From positions 248,001 to 312,000 of the forward strand of contig NZ_FNMZ01000002.1 in assembly GCF_900106695.1 (NCBI RefSeq): a DNA stretch of 64,000 bases. The letters are read 5' to 3'. Position numbers and translations under genes: made by a program. This document shows positions 53,764-62,987 of the stretch, in pieces. The stretch's first letter is position 1. Every line of letters begins with the position of its first letter. The notes under the pieces are model-generated. The model ran no database searches and had not been told where the DNA came from. It saw only the letters and a program-made list of their open reading frames with translations. This DNA comes from Albimonas donghaensis (lineage in GTDB: Bacteria > Pseudomonadota > Alphaproteobacteria > Rhodobacterales > Rhodobacteraceae).

Positions 53764-54765
53764 TCAGACAACCTGGAAACCCTGCGCATAGGGGTCCCGG
53801 TCGTCGATGAAGATGGTGTTGAGCCCGGTCAGCCGCGCCCAGCCGGCGACCGAGGGGATGATGGCGGGCCGCCCCGCCACTTCCGCCGCCGCCTCGACGC
53901 GTCCGTCGAAGACCGAACCGATGATGCTTTCATGCGCGAAGGCGTCGCCGGGCGCGAGCCGCCCCTGCGCCGCCCATTGCGCCATGCGCGCCGAAGTGCC
54001 GGTCCCGCAGGGGCTGCGGTCGATGGCCTTGTCGCCGTAGAACACCGCGTTGCGCGCCGCGGCCCCCGCCGCCGTCGGCGCGCCGGTCCACATGACATGG
54101 CTCAGGCCCCGGATCTCCGGCGCTTCGGGATGGGCGAAGTCATGGGCCGCGTTCAGCGCGGCGCGCAGGGGGCCGGACATGGCCACCAGCTCCCCGGCGG
54201 TGAAGTCGGCCATGTCCCGGAAATTCGCCTGCGCGTCGACGATGGCGTAGAAGTTGCCCCCATAGGCCACGTCCACCCGCAGCCGGCCGAGCGTCGGGTG
54301 ATCGACCTCCACCCCCTCGGCCGCGAGGAAGGCGGGGACGTTGGTCAGCCGCACTTCCTCGACCAGGCCCGCCGCCTCGCGGTAGCGCACGACCACCACC
54401 CCGGCGGGGGTGTCGAGCCGCAGCACGCCGGGCTCGCGCGGGGTGACCAGCCCATGCTCCAGCGCCATGGTCACCGTGCCGATGGTCCCGTGGCCGCACA
54501 TGGGCAGGCAACCCGAGGTCTCGATATAGAGCACCGCCACGTCGCAATCGGGGCGCGTCGGCGGATAGAGGATGGCGCCCGACATCATGTCGTGGCCGCG
54601 CGGCTCGAACATCAGGCCGCGGCGGATCCAGTCATGGTTCGCCAGGAAATCGGCGCGCTTGGCCAGCATGGTGGCGCCGGTCAGGTTCGGCCCGCCGCCG
54701 GCCACCAGGCGCACCGGGTTCCCGCAGGTATGGCCGTCGAGGCAGAAGAACGTGTGGCGGGCCAT
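53764..54765 (-). CDS. lhpA: 4-hydroxyproline 2-epimerase (proline racemase family)
   Basis: The 333-residue protein interconverts trans-4-hydroxy-L-proline and cis-4-hydroxy-D-proline. Both catalytic cysteines are present: MCGHGTIGT near residue 90 and RSPCGTGTSA near residue 250. This Cys/Cys pair separates epimerase/racemase from the Thr-type dehydratase. The start at 54765 (MARHTFFCLDGHTCGNP) is that of the family; an upstream in-frame ATG at 54837 lies in the preceding gene. It follows an FAD oxidase gene by 10 bases, the classic hydroxyproline catabolic pair. Confidence 0.92.
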   Translation of the reverse strand: MARHTFFCLDGHTCGNPVRLVAGGGPNLTGATMLAKRADFLANHDWIRRGLMFEPRGHDMMSGAILYPPTRPDCDVAVLYIETSGCLPMCGHGTIGTVTMALEHGLVTPREPGVLRLDTPAGVVVVRYREAAGLVEEVRLTNVPAFLAAEGVEVDHPTLGRLRVDVAYGGNFYAIVDAQANFRDMADFTAGELVAMSGPLRAALNAAHDFAHPEAPEIRGLSHVMWTGAPTAAGAAARNAVFYGDKAIDRSPCGTGTSARMAQWAAQGRLAPGDAFAHESIIGSVFDGRVEAAAEVAGRPAIIPSVAGWARLTGLNTIFIDDRDPYAQGFQVV

Positions 54766-54775
54766 GGCGTCCCCT

Positions 54776-56017
54776 TCAGGCGAAACGCGAAAGCGAGAAG
54801 GGCGCGAGGTCCAGCGCCGGCGGACGGCCGAGCGCAAGGTCCGCGATCAGCCGCGCCGTGCCCGAGGACTGGGTGAGCCCCAGATGCCCGTGCCCGAAGG
54901 CGTAGAGCACCCGCGGCGCGCCGGCGACCGCGCCGATGGCGGGGATCGAGTCCGGCATCGACGGCCGGAATCCCATCCACTGCGTGCCGCCCCCGGTCTC
55001 CAGCCCCGGCAGGAAGCGCCTGGCCTTGGCCAGCATCGTCTCCGCGCGCCGGAAATCCGGGGCGCGCTTCAGCCCCGCCAGCTCCACCGCGCCGCCGACC
55101 CGGATGCCCGAGCTCAGGCGCGAGACCACGAAGCCATGCGTGGGAAAGGTGATGTGCCGGCGCAGGTCGAAGGCGCCGGGGGGAAGGGTGGTGTTGTAGC
55201 CGCGCTCCGTCTCCAACGGGGCCTTTTCGCCCAACGGCTCGATCAGCGGCTTCGACCAGGCCCCGGCCGCGATCAGGGCGTGGCCCGCGGTCACGGTCCC
55301 GCCCTCGCGCAGGCGCACGGTCACGGTCTCGCCCTCGGGGATCACGGCGGCGGCCTCGCCCTTGCGGACCTCCGCGCCCCGTCCCATCGCGGCGGTGGCG
55401 AGCGCGCGCACATAGTCGAACGGGTCCGACACCGCCCGCCAGCCCGGCGAGAACGCGCCCTGCGCGAAGTCGGGGGCGAGGCCGGGCTGCAGTTCCTCGA
55501 TGGCGTCGCGGTCGAGGATCCGATGCGCGATCCCGTGGGCGCGGCGGGCCTCCCGGACCGGGTGGGCGGCCTCGAACTCGGCGCGGGTCTCGTAAAGGTC
55601 CAGCGCCCCGTCGGCGCGGATCATGTGGGCGAGGTCCGCGGCCTCGACCAGCGAGGCGCTCTCGGCGGAGGCGAGCCGCATCATGCCGGCCTGGGTGGCG
55701 AGGCCCTGCGCATAGGTCCTGGGATTGGCGGCGCGGAAAAAGCGCCAGAGCCAGGGCGCGATGGCCGGCAGATAGGCGGGGGGCAGCGACAGCGGGCCCA
55801 GCGGATCGGCCAGCCAGCGCGGCGCCTGGCGCAGGGCGCCGGGGGAGGCCAGCGGCTCGATATCGTCGAAGGCCAGCGCGCCGGCATTGCCGAAGCTCGC
55901 GCCCCGGCCGACGCCGTCGCGCTCAATCAGCGTGACGCGCAGCCCGGCCTCCTGCAGGCGGAAGGCCGCCGACACGCCGATGACTCCGGCCCCGATGATG
56001 GCGACGTCCGTGTCCAT
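54776..56017 (-). CDS. FAD-dependent D-amino acid (cis-4-hydroxy-D-proline) oxidase/dehydrogenase
   Basis: The 413-residue DAO protein starts MDTDVAIIGAGVIGVSAAFRLQEAG, has LIERDGVGRGASFGNAGAL, the QWMGFRPSMPDSIPAIG strand and FGHGHLGLTQSSGTARLIADL at the end, as in DadA-like enzymes. Beside a 4-hydroxyproline epimerase it most likely oxidises cis-4-hydroxy-D-proline to the pyrroline carboxylate at the inner membrane, passing electrons to quinone. It is in one operon with the epimerase downstream and TRAP permease genes upstream. Confidence 0.88.
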   Translation of the reverse strand: MDTDVAIIGAGVIGVSAAFRLQEAGLRVTLIERDGVGRGASFGNAGALAFDDIEPLASPGALRQAPRWLADPLGPLSLPPAYLPAIAPWLWRFFRAANPRTYAQGLATQAGMMRLASAESASLVEAADLAHMIRADGALDLYETRAEFEAAHPVREARRAHGIAHRILDRDAIEELQPGLAPDFAQGAFSPGWRAVSDPFDYVRALATAAMGRGAEVRKGEAAAVIPEGETVTVRLREGGTVTAGHALIAAGAWSKPLIEPLGEKAPLETERGYNTTLPPGAFDLRRHITFPTHGFVVSRLSSGIRVGGAVELAGLKRAPDFRRAETMLAKARRFLPGLETGGGTQWMGFRPSMPDSIPAIGAVAGAPRVLYAFGHGHLGLTQSSGTARLIADLALGRPPALDLAPFSLSRFA

Positions 56018-56138
56018 CCGTTACCCTCTTCCAGGCGGTCCGGATCGGTCGTCGATCCGGCCCCGCCGCGTCCGGCGGGAGTTGTGCACCAGGCGGCGCG
56101 GCGCGTCGAGAGGCCCCCGGCCCGCCGGAACCCGGCGC

Positions 56139-57146
56139 TCAGAACCCCGCGATCAGCGCCGGCGCCCCGTCGGTCAGTCCCGGCGCCAGCGCGCCCGCCG
56201 CGACCACCGCCGCCATCGCGCCCAGGGCGGCGAGCGCCGCGACGGGACGGCGGCCGGCGACCAGCGGCCCGGCCTGGGCGGCGATCAGGACGAGGGCGGC
56301 GAAGCCCGCCGCCTCCCCGCCCCCGGCCCGGACCAGCGGCGCGAAGATCGCCACGCAGATCACCGCCGCGGCGGCCCGTCCGACCGCGAGCGACAGCGCC
56401 GCCGCCAGGGCGAGGCCCAGCGCCGCCGGCCCGCCGACCGGCGCCGCCACGGCTTCCGCCAGCCCGCCGCCGCCGCCCGCGACGAAGACCCCGGCGAAGA
56501 ACAGCGCGGCGCAGAGCGTCAGCAGCAGCACGGACGTGGCCTGCGCCGCCTCGATCAGCGGCGCCGCCGGGGCCTGCGCTCGGCCGCGCCACAGGGTCAG
56601 CCCCACGGCGGCGAGCGCGCCCAGCGCCCCCGTCTCGGCCGGCGCCGCGAGGCCGGACAGGAGCAGCGCCAGCGTCCCGCCCCAGATCGCCGTCCAGGGC
56701 CAGTCGACCCGCCCGCCGCCGACGCCGCCCCCGCCGCTCACCCGCGCGACGACGAGAAGGGCCAGCGCGAGGATCGCGACCGGAGCCGCCAGCGCGGCGA
56801 CCAGCGCGGGCGTCCCGGCCCCGACCCCGGCCGAACCGGAGGCCGAGGCGACCACGACCGTCAACGCCATCGGCGGGGCCGCCGCGCGCAGGGCCCCGAC
56901 CGGGCCGGCCGCCGGCGCCGTCCGCGCCATCAGCGCGCCCATCAACGCGAAAGGCGCCGCGGCGGTCAGCGCGTAGGCGGAGGCCGAGGTCTCCACCGCG
57001 CGATGGGTGAGCTGCACGAAATTGTCGCCGAAGACCGCGGCGGCCCCCAGCGCGGCGATGACCAGCAGCGCCTGGACGACCGGCACGCCGATCGCGGCCG
57101 CGGCCAGCAGCGCGAGCGGCATCAGCGGGGCGGCGAGTTCGCTCAT
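56139..57146 (-). CDS. Shortened TRAP transporter large permease-like protein (DctM type)
   Basis: The 335-residue, highly hydrophobic protein starts MSELAAPLMPLALLAAAAIGVPVVQALLV and contains PFALMGALMART, like DctM. Typical DctM has about 430 residues and a conserved block with GATVVTMG and GQIIPPS. Here that region is replaced by a short Ala/Gly/Val stretch (ASASGSAGVGAGTPALVAAL) and most of the second conserved motif is unrecognisable. It overlaps the DctQ-like gene by ATGA. Either a degenerate TRAP subunit or a diverged family; transport function is doubtful. Confidence 0.6.
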   Translation of the reverse strand: MSELAAPLMPLALLAAAAIGVPVVQALLVIAALGAAAVFGDNFVQLTHRAVETSASAYALTAAAPFALMGALMARTAPAAGPVGALRAAAPPMALTVVVASASGSAGVGAGTPALVAALAAPVAILALALLVVARVSGGGGVGGGRVDWPWTAIWGGTLALLLSGLAAPAETGALGALAAVGLTLWRGRAQAPAAPLIEAAQATSVLLLTLCAALFFAGVFVAGGGGGLAEAVAAPVGGPAALGLALAAALSLAVGRAAAAVICVAIFAPLVRAGGGEAAGFAALVLIAAQAGPLVAGRRPVAALAALGAMAAVVAAGALAPGLTDGAPALIAGF

Positions 57147-57709
57147 GCGCCGGCGCCTTCGGATTCGGCGCCGGGCGCGCGCTCCGGCGGCGCGTCGGGG
57201 GCGTTCAGGATGCGGCGCAGCCCGTCGGCCCCGACCTGCGCCGCCATCAGCGTCAGCGCCGCGGCGATCAGCGCCTGCGACGGCCACAGCAGCGGCGCCC
57301 AGGCGGAGATGCGGTCCACCGCGCCTTCCTGGAACGCGATGAGCGCGCGGCTCCAGCCGAACAGCCCCGCCGCCCCGACCAGGGGCGCGAACAGGAAGAC
57401 CTCGAAGATCCCGCGCGCGATCCGGCGCAGGCGGGCGGGCGACCACGCGGGCAGGCCGCGGGCGCGGGCGAAGCGGTCGTCCCGCGCGGCGCGGCCGAGC
57501 CCCAGCAGGAACACCGCGCCCGCCCCCATCCAGACCAGGTCGAAGCCCCAGGCGGTCCCCCGCCCCGTCGCGAGGCGCATCGCCGCTTCCTCGACCAGAA
57601 GGCAGACCAGCGCGGCCAGCGCCAGCGCCCCCGCCCAGGAACTCAGGCGAGAGGCCGCGTCGACGGCGCGCAGCAGCGGGCGGAGCAGGCGCATCAGGCG
57701 ATGGATCAT
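57143..57709 (-). CDS. TRAP transporter small permease-like protein (DctQ type)
   Basis: The 188-residue membrane protein has about four hydrophobic spans and the DctQ-like segment FLLGLGRAARDDRFARARGLP (normally 'LR-D-HVRVD') and LLWPSQALIAAALTLM near the C-terminus. It heads the operon with the large subunit, FAD oxidase and epimerase. No periplasmic binding protein (DctP) gene is in the window, so a complete TRAP system is not present here. The start MIHRLMRLLRP at 57709 is the first plausible ATG. Confidence 0.65.
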   Translation of the reverse strand: MIHRLMRLLRPLLRAVDAASRLSSWAGALALAALVCLLVEEAAMRLATGRGTAWGFDLVWMGAGAVFLLGLGRAARDDRFARARGLPAWSPARLRRIARGIFEVFLFAPLVGAAGLFGWSRALIAFQEGAVDRISAWAPLLWPSQALIAAALTLMAAQVGADGLRRILNAPDAPPERAPGAESEGAGA

Positions 57710-57806
57710 CAGGCGGAGCGGTCCTTGATCGGGATCGGGCGAGGCTTCGCCCGGGAAACGGCGGCGATGATGCGGCGCCCGGCCCGCCGGCGAAAGCGTC
57801 GAGCCG

Positions 57807-57846
57807 CCCTCGCCCCCGCGCGCGTCGTCGCGGGCGGGGGCGAGGG
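57807..57846 (-). terminator. Hairpin after soxA/G
   Basis: CCCTCGCCCCCGC (57807-57819) and GCGGGGGCGAGGG (57834-57846) are perfect inverted copies with a 14-base loop, 48 bases past the soxA stop. No T-run follows; termination is inferred from position. Confidence 0.45.
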
Positions 57847-57893
57847 GGGAGCGCGGGGGGGGGCGGGGAGGAAGCGATCCGGACGCGGACGGC

Positions 57894-60800
57894 TCAGGGC
57901 CCGACCGCCTCGCCGCCGAACTCGGCGCCCGCGGCGCGCAGCGCCTCCCACAGGTCCAGCGCGCGGGACCGGCTGACGGCGATCTCCCAGCGGGTTTCGC
58001 CCAGGCGGGCCAGCGACAGGGCGTGGCGGTTCCAGCGGGTGAGGATCGACGCGCCCTCCGGAAAGGCCTCCGCATCCAGCCGCGCCCCGGTTCCGGCGGC
58101 GAGCAGGGCGGCGGCGGCCGGGCCCTCCAGCCCGATGCGGACCCAGGCGCCGGACATGTCCACCCGCGCGGCGCCCGCAGGCGTCTCCGCCAGCCCGCCG
58201 AAGACCAGCCACCGCCCCGGCCCCGCGAAACGCACCGGGCAGGGGAGGGCGGAGGCGGCGAGCGGGGCCTCGCCCTCGCGCCCCGGCGCGGCGAAGACCT
58301 GGACGACCGCGCCCTCGGGTTCCACGGTCAGGCGCAGGCCCGCCGCGCCCGGCGCGCCGAACCGCCCGGTCCCGGCCCCGGCCAGCGCCGGCGTCGGGGC
58401 GAGGGCGGCGGGCGGCGGCAGGGGCGGCCCGGCCTCCGCCGCCGGGGCGCGCAGGCGGGCGCCCTCGGGGTCGAGGAACACCGGCGACACGATGCGCGCC
58501 GGCGTCGAGGTCCCGGCCAGTCCATCCCAGGCCACGACCTCCTCCCCGATCCGCCCGGCTCCGCCCTTGACCAGCGCCAGCGCCGCCGCGTGGCCCAGCG
58601 CGGGCGAGACCGTCGCGGAGGTCACATGCCCCTGATCGGCGGCGAGCGAGGGCGCCTCGCCCGGGTTCAGCACATGGGCGCCGGCCCGGATCTCCGCCCC
58701 CGCGTCCAGCGGAACCAGCCCGCAGAGCGTCAGCCGGTCCGCCGCCGCCAGCCCCGGCCGCGCCAGCCCGGCGCGGCCGATGAAATCCGGCTTCTCCCGC
58801 CGCGCCATGCGGCCGAGCCCCAGATCCGCGGCGGTCACCGTGCCGTTGATCTCGGCATGGGTGACGTGCCCCTTCTCGATGCGCAGCATGGCCAGCGCCT
58901 CGGCCCCGTAGGGGGTCAGGCCGCCGGGCCCCGCGGCCTCCATCAGCGCGTCCGCCGTCGCCGGGCCCCAGGCGGCGGGCACGCCGAGCTCATAGGCCCG
59001 CTCCCCGGAATAGGACAGCCGGTAGAGCCGCGCGGGGACCCGCCCGCCGAACAGCGTCGTCTCGGCGACGGCCATGTAGGGGAAAGCCGCGTCCGAGACG
59101 TCCGCGTCGACGATCCGCCCGAGGATCTCGCGCGCGCGCGGCCCCGCCACCGCCATCTGCGCCCACTGGTCGGTGACCGAGGTCATGCGCACGTCCAGGC
59201 CGGGCCACAGCACCTGCGCGCAGAATTCCATATGCGCCAGCGCCGGGCCGGCCATCGCGGTGGTGGTGGTCACGAAGAACCGGTCGGGGGCGAGCCGCGC
59301 CACGGTCCCGTCGTCCAGCACCATGCCGTCCTCGCGCAGCATCAATGCGTAGCGGGCGCGGCCGACGCGGATCGAGGCGATGCCGTTGCAGTAGACCCGG
59401 TCGAGGAAGGCGGCGGCGTCGGCGCCGGTCACCTCGATCTTGCCCAGGGTGGACACGTCGCAGAGCCCGGCGGAGGCGCGGACGGCCCGCGCCTCCCGCG
59501 TCGCGCTCTCGCGCCAATGGGTCTCGCCTTGCGCGGGGAACCAGGCGGGGCGCAGCCATTGGCCGGTCTCCACGAAGACGGCGCCGCGGGCCTCGGCCCA
59601 GGCGTGAAGCGGCGTGCGGCGCACGGGCTGGAAATGCGCGCCGCGATGCGGGCCGGCGAGCGCGCCGAGGCTGACCGGCGCGAAGGGGGGCCGCATCGTG
59701 GTCAGGGCCGCCTCGCCGGGGGCGAGGCCGCGCAGATGTGCCAGCGCCAGCGCCGCGTTGACGCCAGAGCACCGGCCCTGGTCGGTGGCCATGCCGGCGG
59801 TGGTGTAGCGCTTGGCGAGTTCGGGGTCGCCATAGCCCTCGGCCTCGGCGCGGGCGAGGTCGGCCAGCGTCACGTCGTTCTGGAAGTCCACGAAAGTCTT
59901 CGCGCGACCGGCCTTGCCGGAGGCGCGGAAGGGGAGGAGGGGCGCGGGCGGAGCGCAGTCCTCCGGCGCCGGGGGGAAGGCGGGCTCGGCCCGCAGCCCG
60001 AGACGGGAGAGCGCGGCGACCGCCGCCGCGGCGCCGTCGCCGAGACAGGCGTCCACCCCCGACAGCCCCCGCGCCGCGCCGGCGGGGGTCAGGCCCGGGG
60101 TCTCGGGGGCGAGGAAGGCGCCGCGCTCCGCCGACCAGAAAGGCCGCGCGCCGCGCTGGCAGGCGAGCTGGATCAGCGGGCTCCAGCCCCCCGACATGGC
60201 GAGCGCGTCGGCCTCGATGCGCCGGCCGTCGACGCGCATTCCCCGGACCCGCCCCCGGCCCAGCGCCGCGAGGCCGGGAGGGGCGGCGGGGTCGAGCGTC
60301 ACAACCTCCGCCACCTCCACCCCCGCCGCCTCCAGGTCGCGGGCGAGCGCATGGCCCGAGGGGCCGTTGGTCGCCACCGCCACCCGCGCCCCCGGCGCGA
60401 CCGCGTGCCGGTTGAGATGCCGACGCATCGCCCCCGCCAGCGCCACGCCGGGCAGGTCGTTGCCCGGCATCATCAAGGGGCGTTCGTCGGCGCCGGCGCA
60501 GAGCAGCGCCTCGCGCGCCGCGATCCGCCACAGACGCTCGGCCGGCTGGTGGGGGTCGGGCGCGGCGCGGCGTTTCCCGACCGTCTCCAGCACGCCGAAG
60601 ACGTTGTCGTCATACCATCCGAAGACGGTGGCGCGGGGCAGCACGGTCAGGTTCGGCCCGGCGGCGGCGAGCATCCCGGCGGGGTCGGGCCCGTCGCCGG
60701 GACGCAGGTCGAGCAGCCCGCCGCCCGGCGTCTCGCCCTCGTCCGCCAGGATCACCTGCGCGCCAGCGGCGGCGGCGGTCAGCGCGGCGGCGAGCCCCGC

Positions 60801-61334
60801 GGGCCCGGCCCCGATCACCAGCAGGTCGCAATGCGCCCAGCGCTTGGCGTAGGCGTCCGGGTCCGGCGCGGTCCCGGCCCGCCCCAGCCCGGCGGCGCGG
60901 CGGATCAGCGGCTCGTAGACCTTCTCCCAGAACGGCGCGGGCCACATGAAGGTCTTGTAGTAGAACCCCGCGCCGAGCAGCGGCGCGAACAGCCCCGCGG
61001 CGGCCCCGAGGTCGAGGCGAAGCGAGGGGAAACGGTTCTGGCTCTCCGCCACGAGGCCCTCGGACAGCATCAGGGTGGTGGCGCGGACATTGGGCTCGCG
61101 CCGCCCGCCGGTTCCGACGGTGACCAGCGCATTGGGCTCGGCCGAACCGGCGGTGAGCGGGCCGCGGGGACGGTGATACTTGAAGGACCGGCCCTGCACC
61201 CCCACCCCCGCGGCCAGCAGGGCGGAGGCGAGGGTGTCGCCCTCGAACCCCTCGAAGCCGCGCCCGTCGAAGGTGAAGCGCAGCGGGCGGGCGCGGTCGA
61301 TGCGGCCGCCGGAGGGGAGGCGGAAGGCGGTCAT
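57894..61334 (-). CDS. soxA: Sarcosine oxidase alpha subunit with C-terminal SoxG-like (gamma) domain
   Basis: The 1146-residue protein has the 2Fe-2S-like N-terminal domain (FEGFEGDTLASALLAAG), the dinucleotide-binding GAGPAGLAAALTAAAAG near residue 175 and MMPGNDLPGVALAG. The folate-binding/GCV_T part follows (FVETGQWLRPAWFP, TLGKIEVTGADAAAFLDRVYCNG, GRMARREKPDFIGR). Residues up to about 960 correspond to SoxA. The last 170 (WLVFGGLAETPAG, VDMSGAWVRIGLEGPAAAALLA, LDAEAFPEGA, SRSRALDLWEAL) match SoxG, normally a separate gene after soxA. The enzyme demethylates sarcosine to glycine and 5,10-methylene-THF plus H2O2. It overlaps soxD by ATGA. Confidence 0.92.
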   Translation of the reverse strand: MTAFRLPSGGRIDRARPLRFTFDGRGFEGFEGDTLASALLAAGVGVQGRSFKYHRPRGPLTAGSAEPNALVTVGTGGRREPNVRATTLMLSEGLVAESQNRFPSLRLDLGAAAGLFAPLLGAGFYYKTFMWPAPFWEKVYEPLIRRAAGLGRAGTAPDPDAYAKRWAHCDLLVIGAGPAGLAAALTAAAAGAQVILADEGETPGGGLLDLRPGDGPDPAGMLAAAGPNLTVLPRATVFGWYDDNVFGVLETVGKRRAAPDPHQPAERLWRIAAREALLCAGADERPLMMPGNDLPGVALAGAMRRHLNRHAVAPGARVAVATNGPSGHALARDLEAAGVEVAEVVTLDPAAPPGLAALGRGRVRGMRVDGRRIEADALAMSGGWSPLIQLACQRGARPFWSAERGAFLAPETPGLTPAGAARGLSGVDACLGDGAAAAVAALSRLGLRAEPAFPPAPEDCAPPAPLLPFRASGKAGRAKTFVDFQNDVTLADLARAEAEGYGDPELAKRYTTAGMATDQGRCSGVNAALALAHLRGLAPGEAALTTMRPPFAPVSLGALAGPHRGAHFQPVRRTPLHAWAEARGAVFVETGQWLRPAWFPAQGETHWRESATREARAVRASAGLCDVSTLGKIEVTGADAAAFLDRVYCNGIASIRVGRARYALMLREDGMVLDDGTVARLAPDRFFVTTTTAMAGPALAHMEFCAQVLWPGLDVRMTSVTDQWAQMAVAGPRAREILGRIVDADVSDAAFPYMAVAETTLFGGRVPARLYRLSYSGERAYELGVPAAWGPATADALMEAAGPGGLTPYGAEALAMLRIEKGHVTHAEINGTVTAADLGLGRMARREKPDFIGRAGLARPGLAAADRLTLCGLVPLDAGAEIRAGAHVLNPGEAPSLAADQGHVTSATVSPALGHAAALALVKGGAGRIGEEVVAWDGLAGTSTPARIVSPVFLDPEGARLRAPAAEAGPPLPPPAALAPTPALAGAGTGRFGAPGAAGLRLTVEPEGAVVQVFAAPGREGEAPLAASALPCPVRFAGPGRWLVFGGLAETPAGAARVDMSGAWVRIGLEGPAAAALLAAGTGARLDAEAFPEGASILTRWNRHALSLARLGETRWEIAVSRSRALDLWEALRAAGAEFGGEAVGP

Positions 61335-61621
61335 TCCCGGCCCTCCCGCGCCGCCGACCGCGCGGCCGCCTGCACGTCGGTCACCGAAAACACCTCATGC
61401 GTGGCGGTGTCCCGCGCCACCACCAGCCAGCGGCCGCAACCGCCCTCGTGGCGCCAGTGCTCGCGATGCGGACCCCGCGGGTTTTCACGGGCATGGAGAT
61501 AGGCGAGCCACGCCTCGGGCGCCGCGTCCGGGGCGGGGCGGAGGGGGGCGGCGTCGCCGCGCACCGAAAACTCCTCGCGCGGGCGGGGGCCGCAATGGGG
61601 GCAGGCGATCAGGCTGGCCAT
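61331..61621 (-). CDS. soxD: Sarcosine oxidase delta subunit
   Basis: The 96-residue protein binds zinc and holds the heterotetramer together. CPHCGPRPREEFSVRGDA near the N-terminus and REHWRHEGGCGRWLVVARDT further on contain the Cys and His ligands, and the tail (EVFSVTDV) is normal. It sits between soxB and soxA: 13 bases after soxB, and coupled to soxA by ATGA. Confidence 0.94.
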   Translation of the reverse strand: MASLIACPHCGPRPREEFSVRGDAAPLRPAPDAAPEAWLAYLHARENPRGPHREHWRHEGGCGRWLVVARDTATHEVFSVTDVQAAARSAAREGRE

Positions 61622-61634
61622 GGCCCGCGCCCCC

Positions 61635-62879
61635 TCAGTGCAGGTTGGGGAAGGGGCCGGCCCCCTTCTCGTCCAGCGCCGCGCCGCGGTCGAAGCGGTC
61701 CAGCCGGAATTGCGTCGCGACCGCGTGGGGCGCGCCGGTGGCGATCAGATGCGCGAAGCACAGGCCCGAGGCCGGGGTCGCCTTGAACCCGCCATAGCAC
61801 CAGCCGGCGTTGAGATAGAGGTTCGCCAGCGCCCGGTCGATGATCGGCGAGCCGTCCATGGACATGTCCATAACGCCCCCCCAGCCGCGCAGCAGCTTGA
61901 CGCGCGACAGCCCCGGCATCATCGCCACGCCCGCCTCCACCACGTGTTCCACCGTCGCCAGCCCGCCGCGCTGGGCGTAGCTGTTCCAGCCGTCGATATC
62001 GCCGCCGAAGACCAGCCCGCCCTTGTCGGACTGGCTGACGTAGAAATGCCCGGCGCCGAACGTGATCACGTTGGGGATCAGCGGCTTCAGCCCCTCGGAG
62101 ACGAAGGCCTGCAGGACATGGGTCTCGATCGGCAGGCGGATCCCCGCCATCTCCGCGCTGCGCGAGGAATGCCCGGCGGTGGCGAGCGCGAGGCGGTCGC
62201 AGAGGATGTCTCCGCGGGTGGTCTCGACCCCCGTCACCCGGTCGCCGTCGCGGCGGATGGCGGTGACTTCGCAATGAGGGATGATGTCGACGCCCAGCGC
62301 CGAGGCCGCCCGCGCGTAGCCCCAGGCCACCGCGTCATGGCGCACGGTGCCGCCGCGAGGCTGGACCAGCGCGCCGCGGACCGGGAAGCGGGCGTTGTCG
62401 AAATCGAGGAAGGGCAGCCGGGCGCGCACTTGCGCCACGTCCCACATCTCGGCGTCGACCCCGTGCATCCGCATGGCGTTGCCCCGCCTGCGGAACGCGT
62501 CGCGCTGCCCGTCGGTGTGCCAGAGGTTCGCCACCCCGCGCTGCGAGACCATGGCGTTGAAATTCAGGTCCCGCTCCAGCCGCTCCCACAGTCGCAGGGA
62601 GAGTTCGTAGAACGGATTGTTCCCCTCCAGCAGGTAGTTGGAGCGGATGATGGTGGTGTTCCGCCCGACATTGCCGGAGCCGATATAGCCCTTCTCCAGC
62701 ACCGCGACATTGGTGATCCCGTAGGTCGCCGCGAGGGTCCAGGCGGTGGCGAGCCCGTGCCCGCCGCCGCCCACGATCACCACGTCATAGGCGGGTTTCG
62801 GCGCGGGGGAGCGCCAGGCCGGGACCCGGGGCGCGAGGCCGAGCGCATCGGCGACGAGGGACAGCGCGGAATAGCGCAT
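61635..62879 (-). CDS. soxB: Sarcosine oxidase beta subunit
   Basis: The 414-residue FAD/FMN subunit has YDVVIVGGGGHGLATAWTLA, EKGYIGSGNVGRNTTIIRSNYL and PRGGTVRHDAVAWGYARAA, whose His is the site of covalent FMN attachment. GWGGVMDMSMDGSPIID and GWCYGGFKATPASG close the protein. The start at 62879 (MRYSALSLVADAL) is the usual family start. It is the first gene of the sox operon, with a divergent GlxA-type regulator 109 bases away. Confidence 0.95.
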   Translation of the reverse strand: MRYSALSLVADALGLAPRVPAWRSPAPKPAYDVVIVGGGGHGLATAWTLAATYGITNVAVLEKGYIGSGNVGRNTTIIRSNYLLEGNNPFYELSLRLWERLERDLNFNAMVSQRGVANLWHTDGQRDAFRRRGNAMRMHGVDAEMWDVAQVRARLPFLDFDNARFPVRGALVQPRGGTVRHDAVAWGYARAASALGVDIIPHCEVTAIRRDGDRVTGVETTRGDILCDRLALATAGHSSRSAEMAGIRLPIETHVLQAFVSEGLKPLIPNVITFGAGHFYVSQSDKGGLVFGGDIDGWNSYAQRGGLATVEHVVEAGVAMMPGLSRVKLLRGWGGVMDMSMDGSPIIDRALANLYLNAGWCYGGFKATPASGLCFAHLIATGAPHAVATQFRLDRFDRGAALDEKGAGPFPNLH

Positions 62880-62987
62880 GGGGCGGGCTCCGGGCGGGCG
62901 GGATCCGACTTGGGACGCCGGGCCAGTCTGGCGGGAGCGCGCGGCGGAGGCTTGCCTGAATGGGGCGAGTTCCGTCATGTGAAGGTC

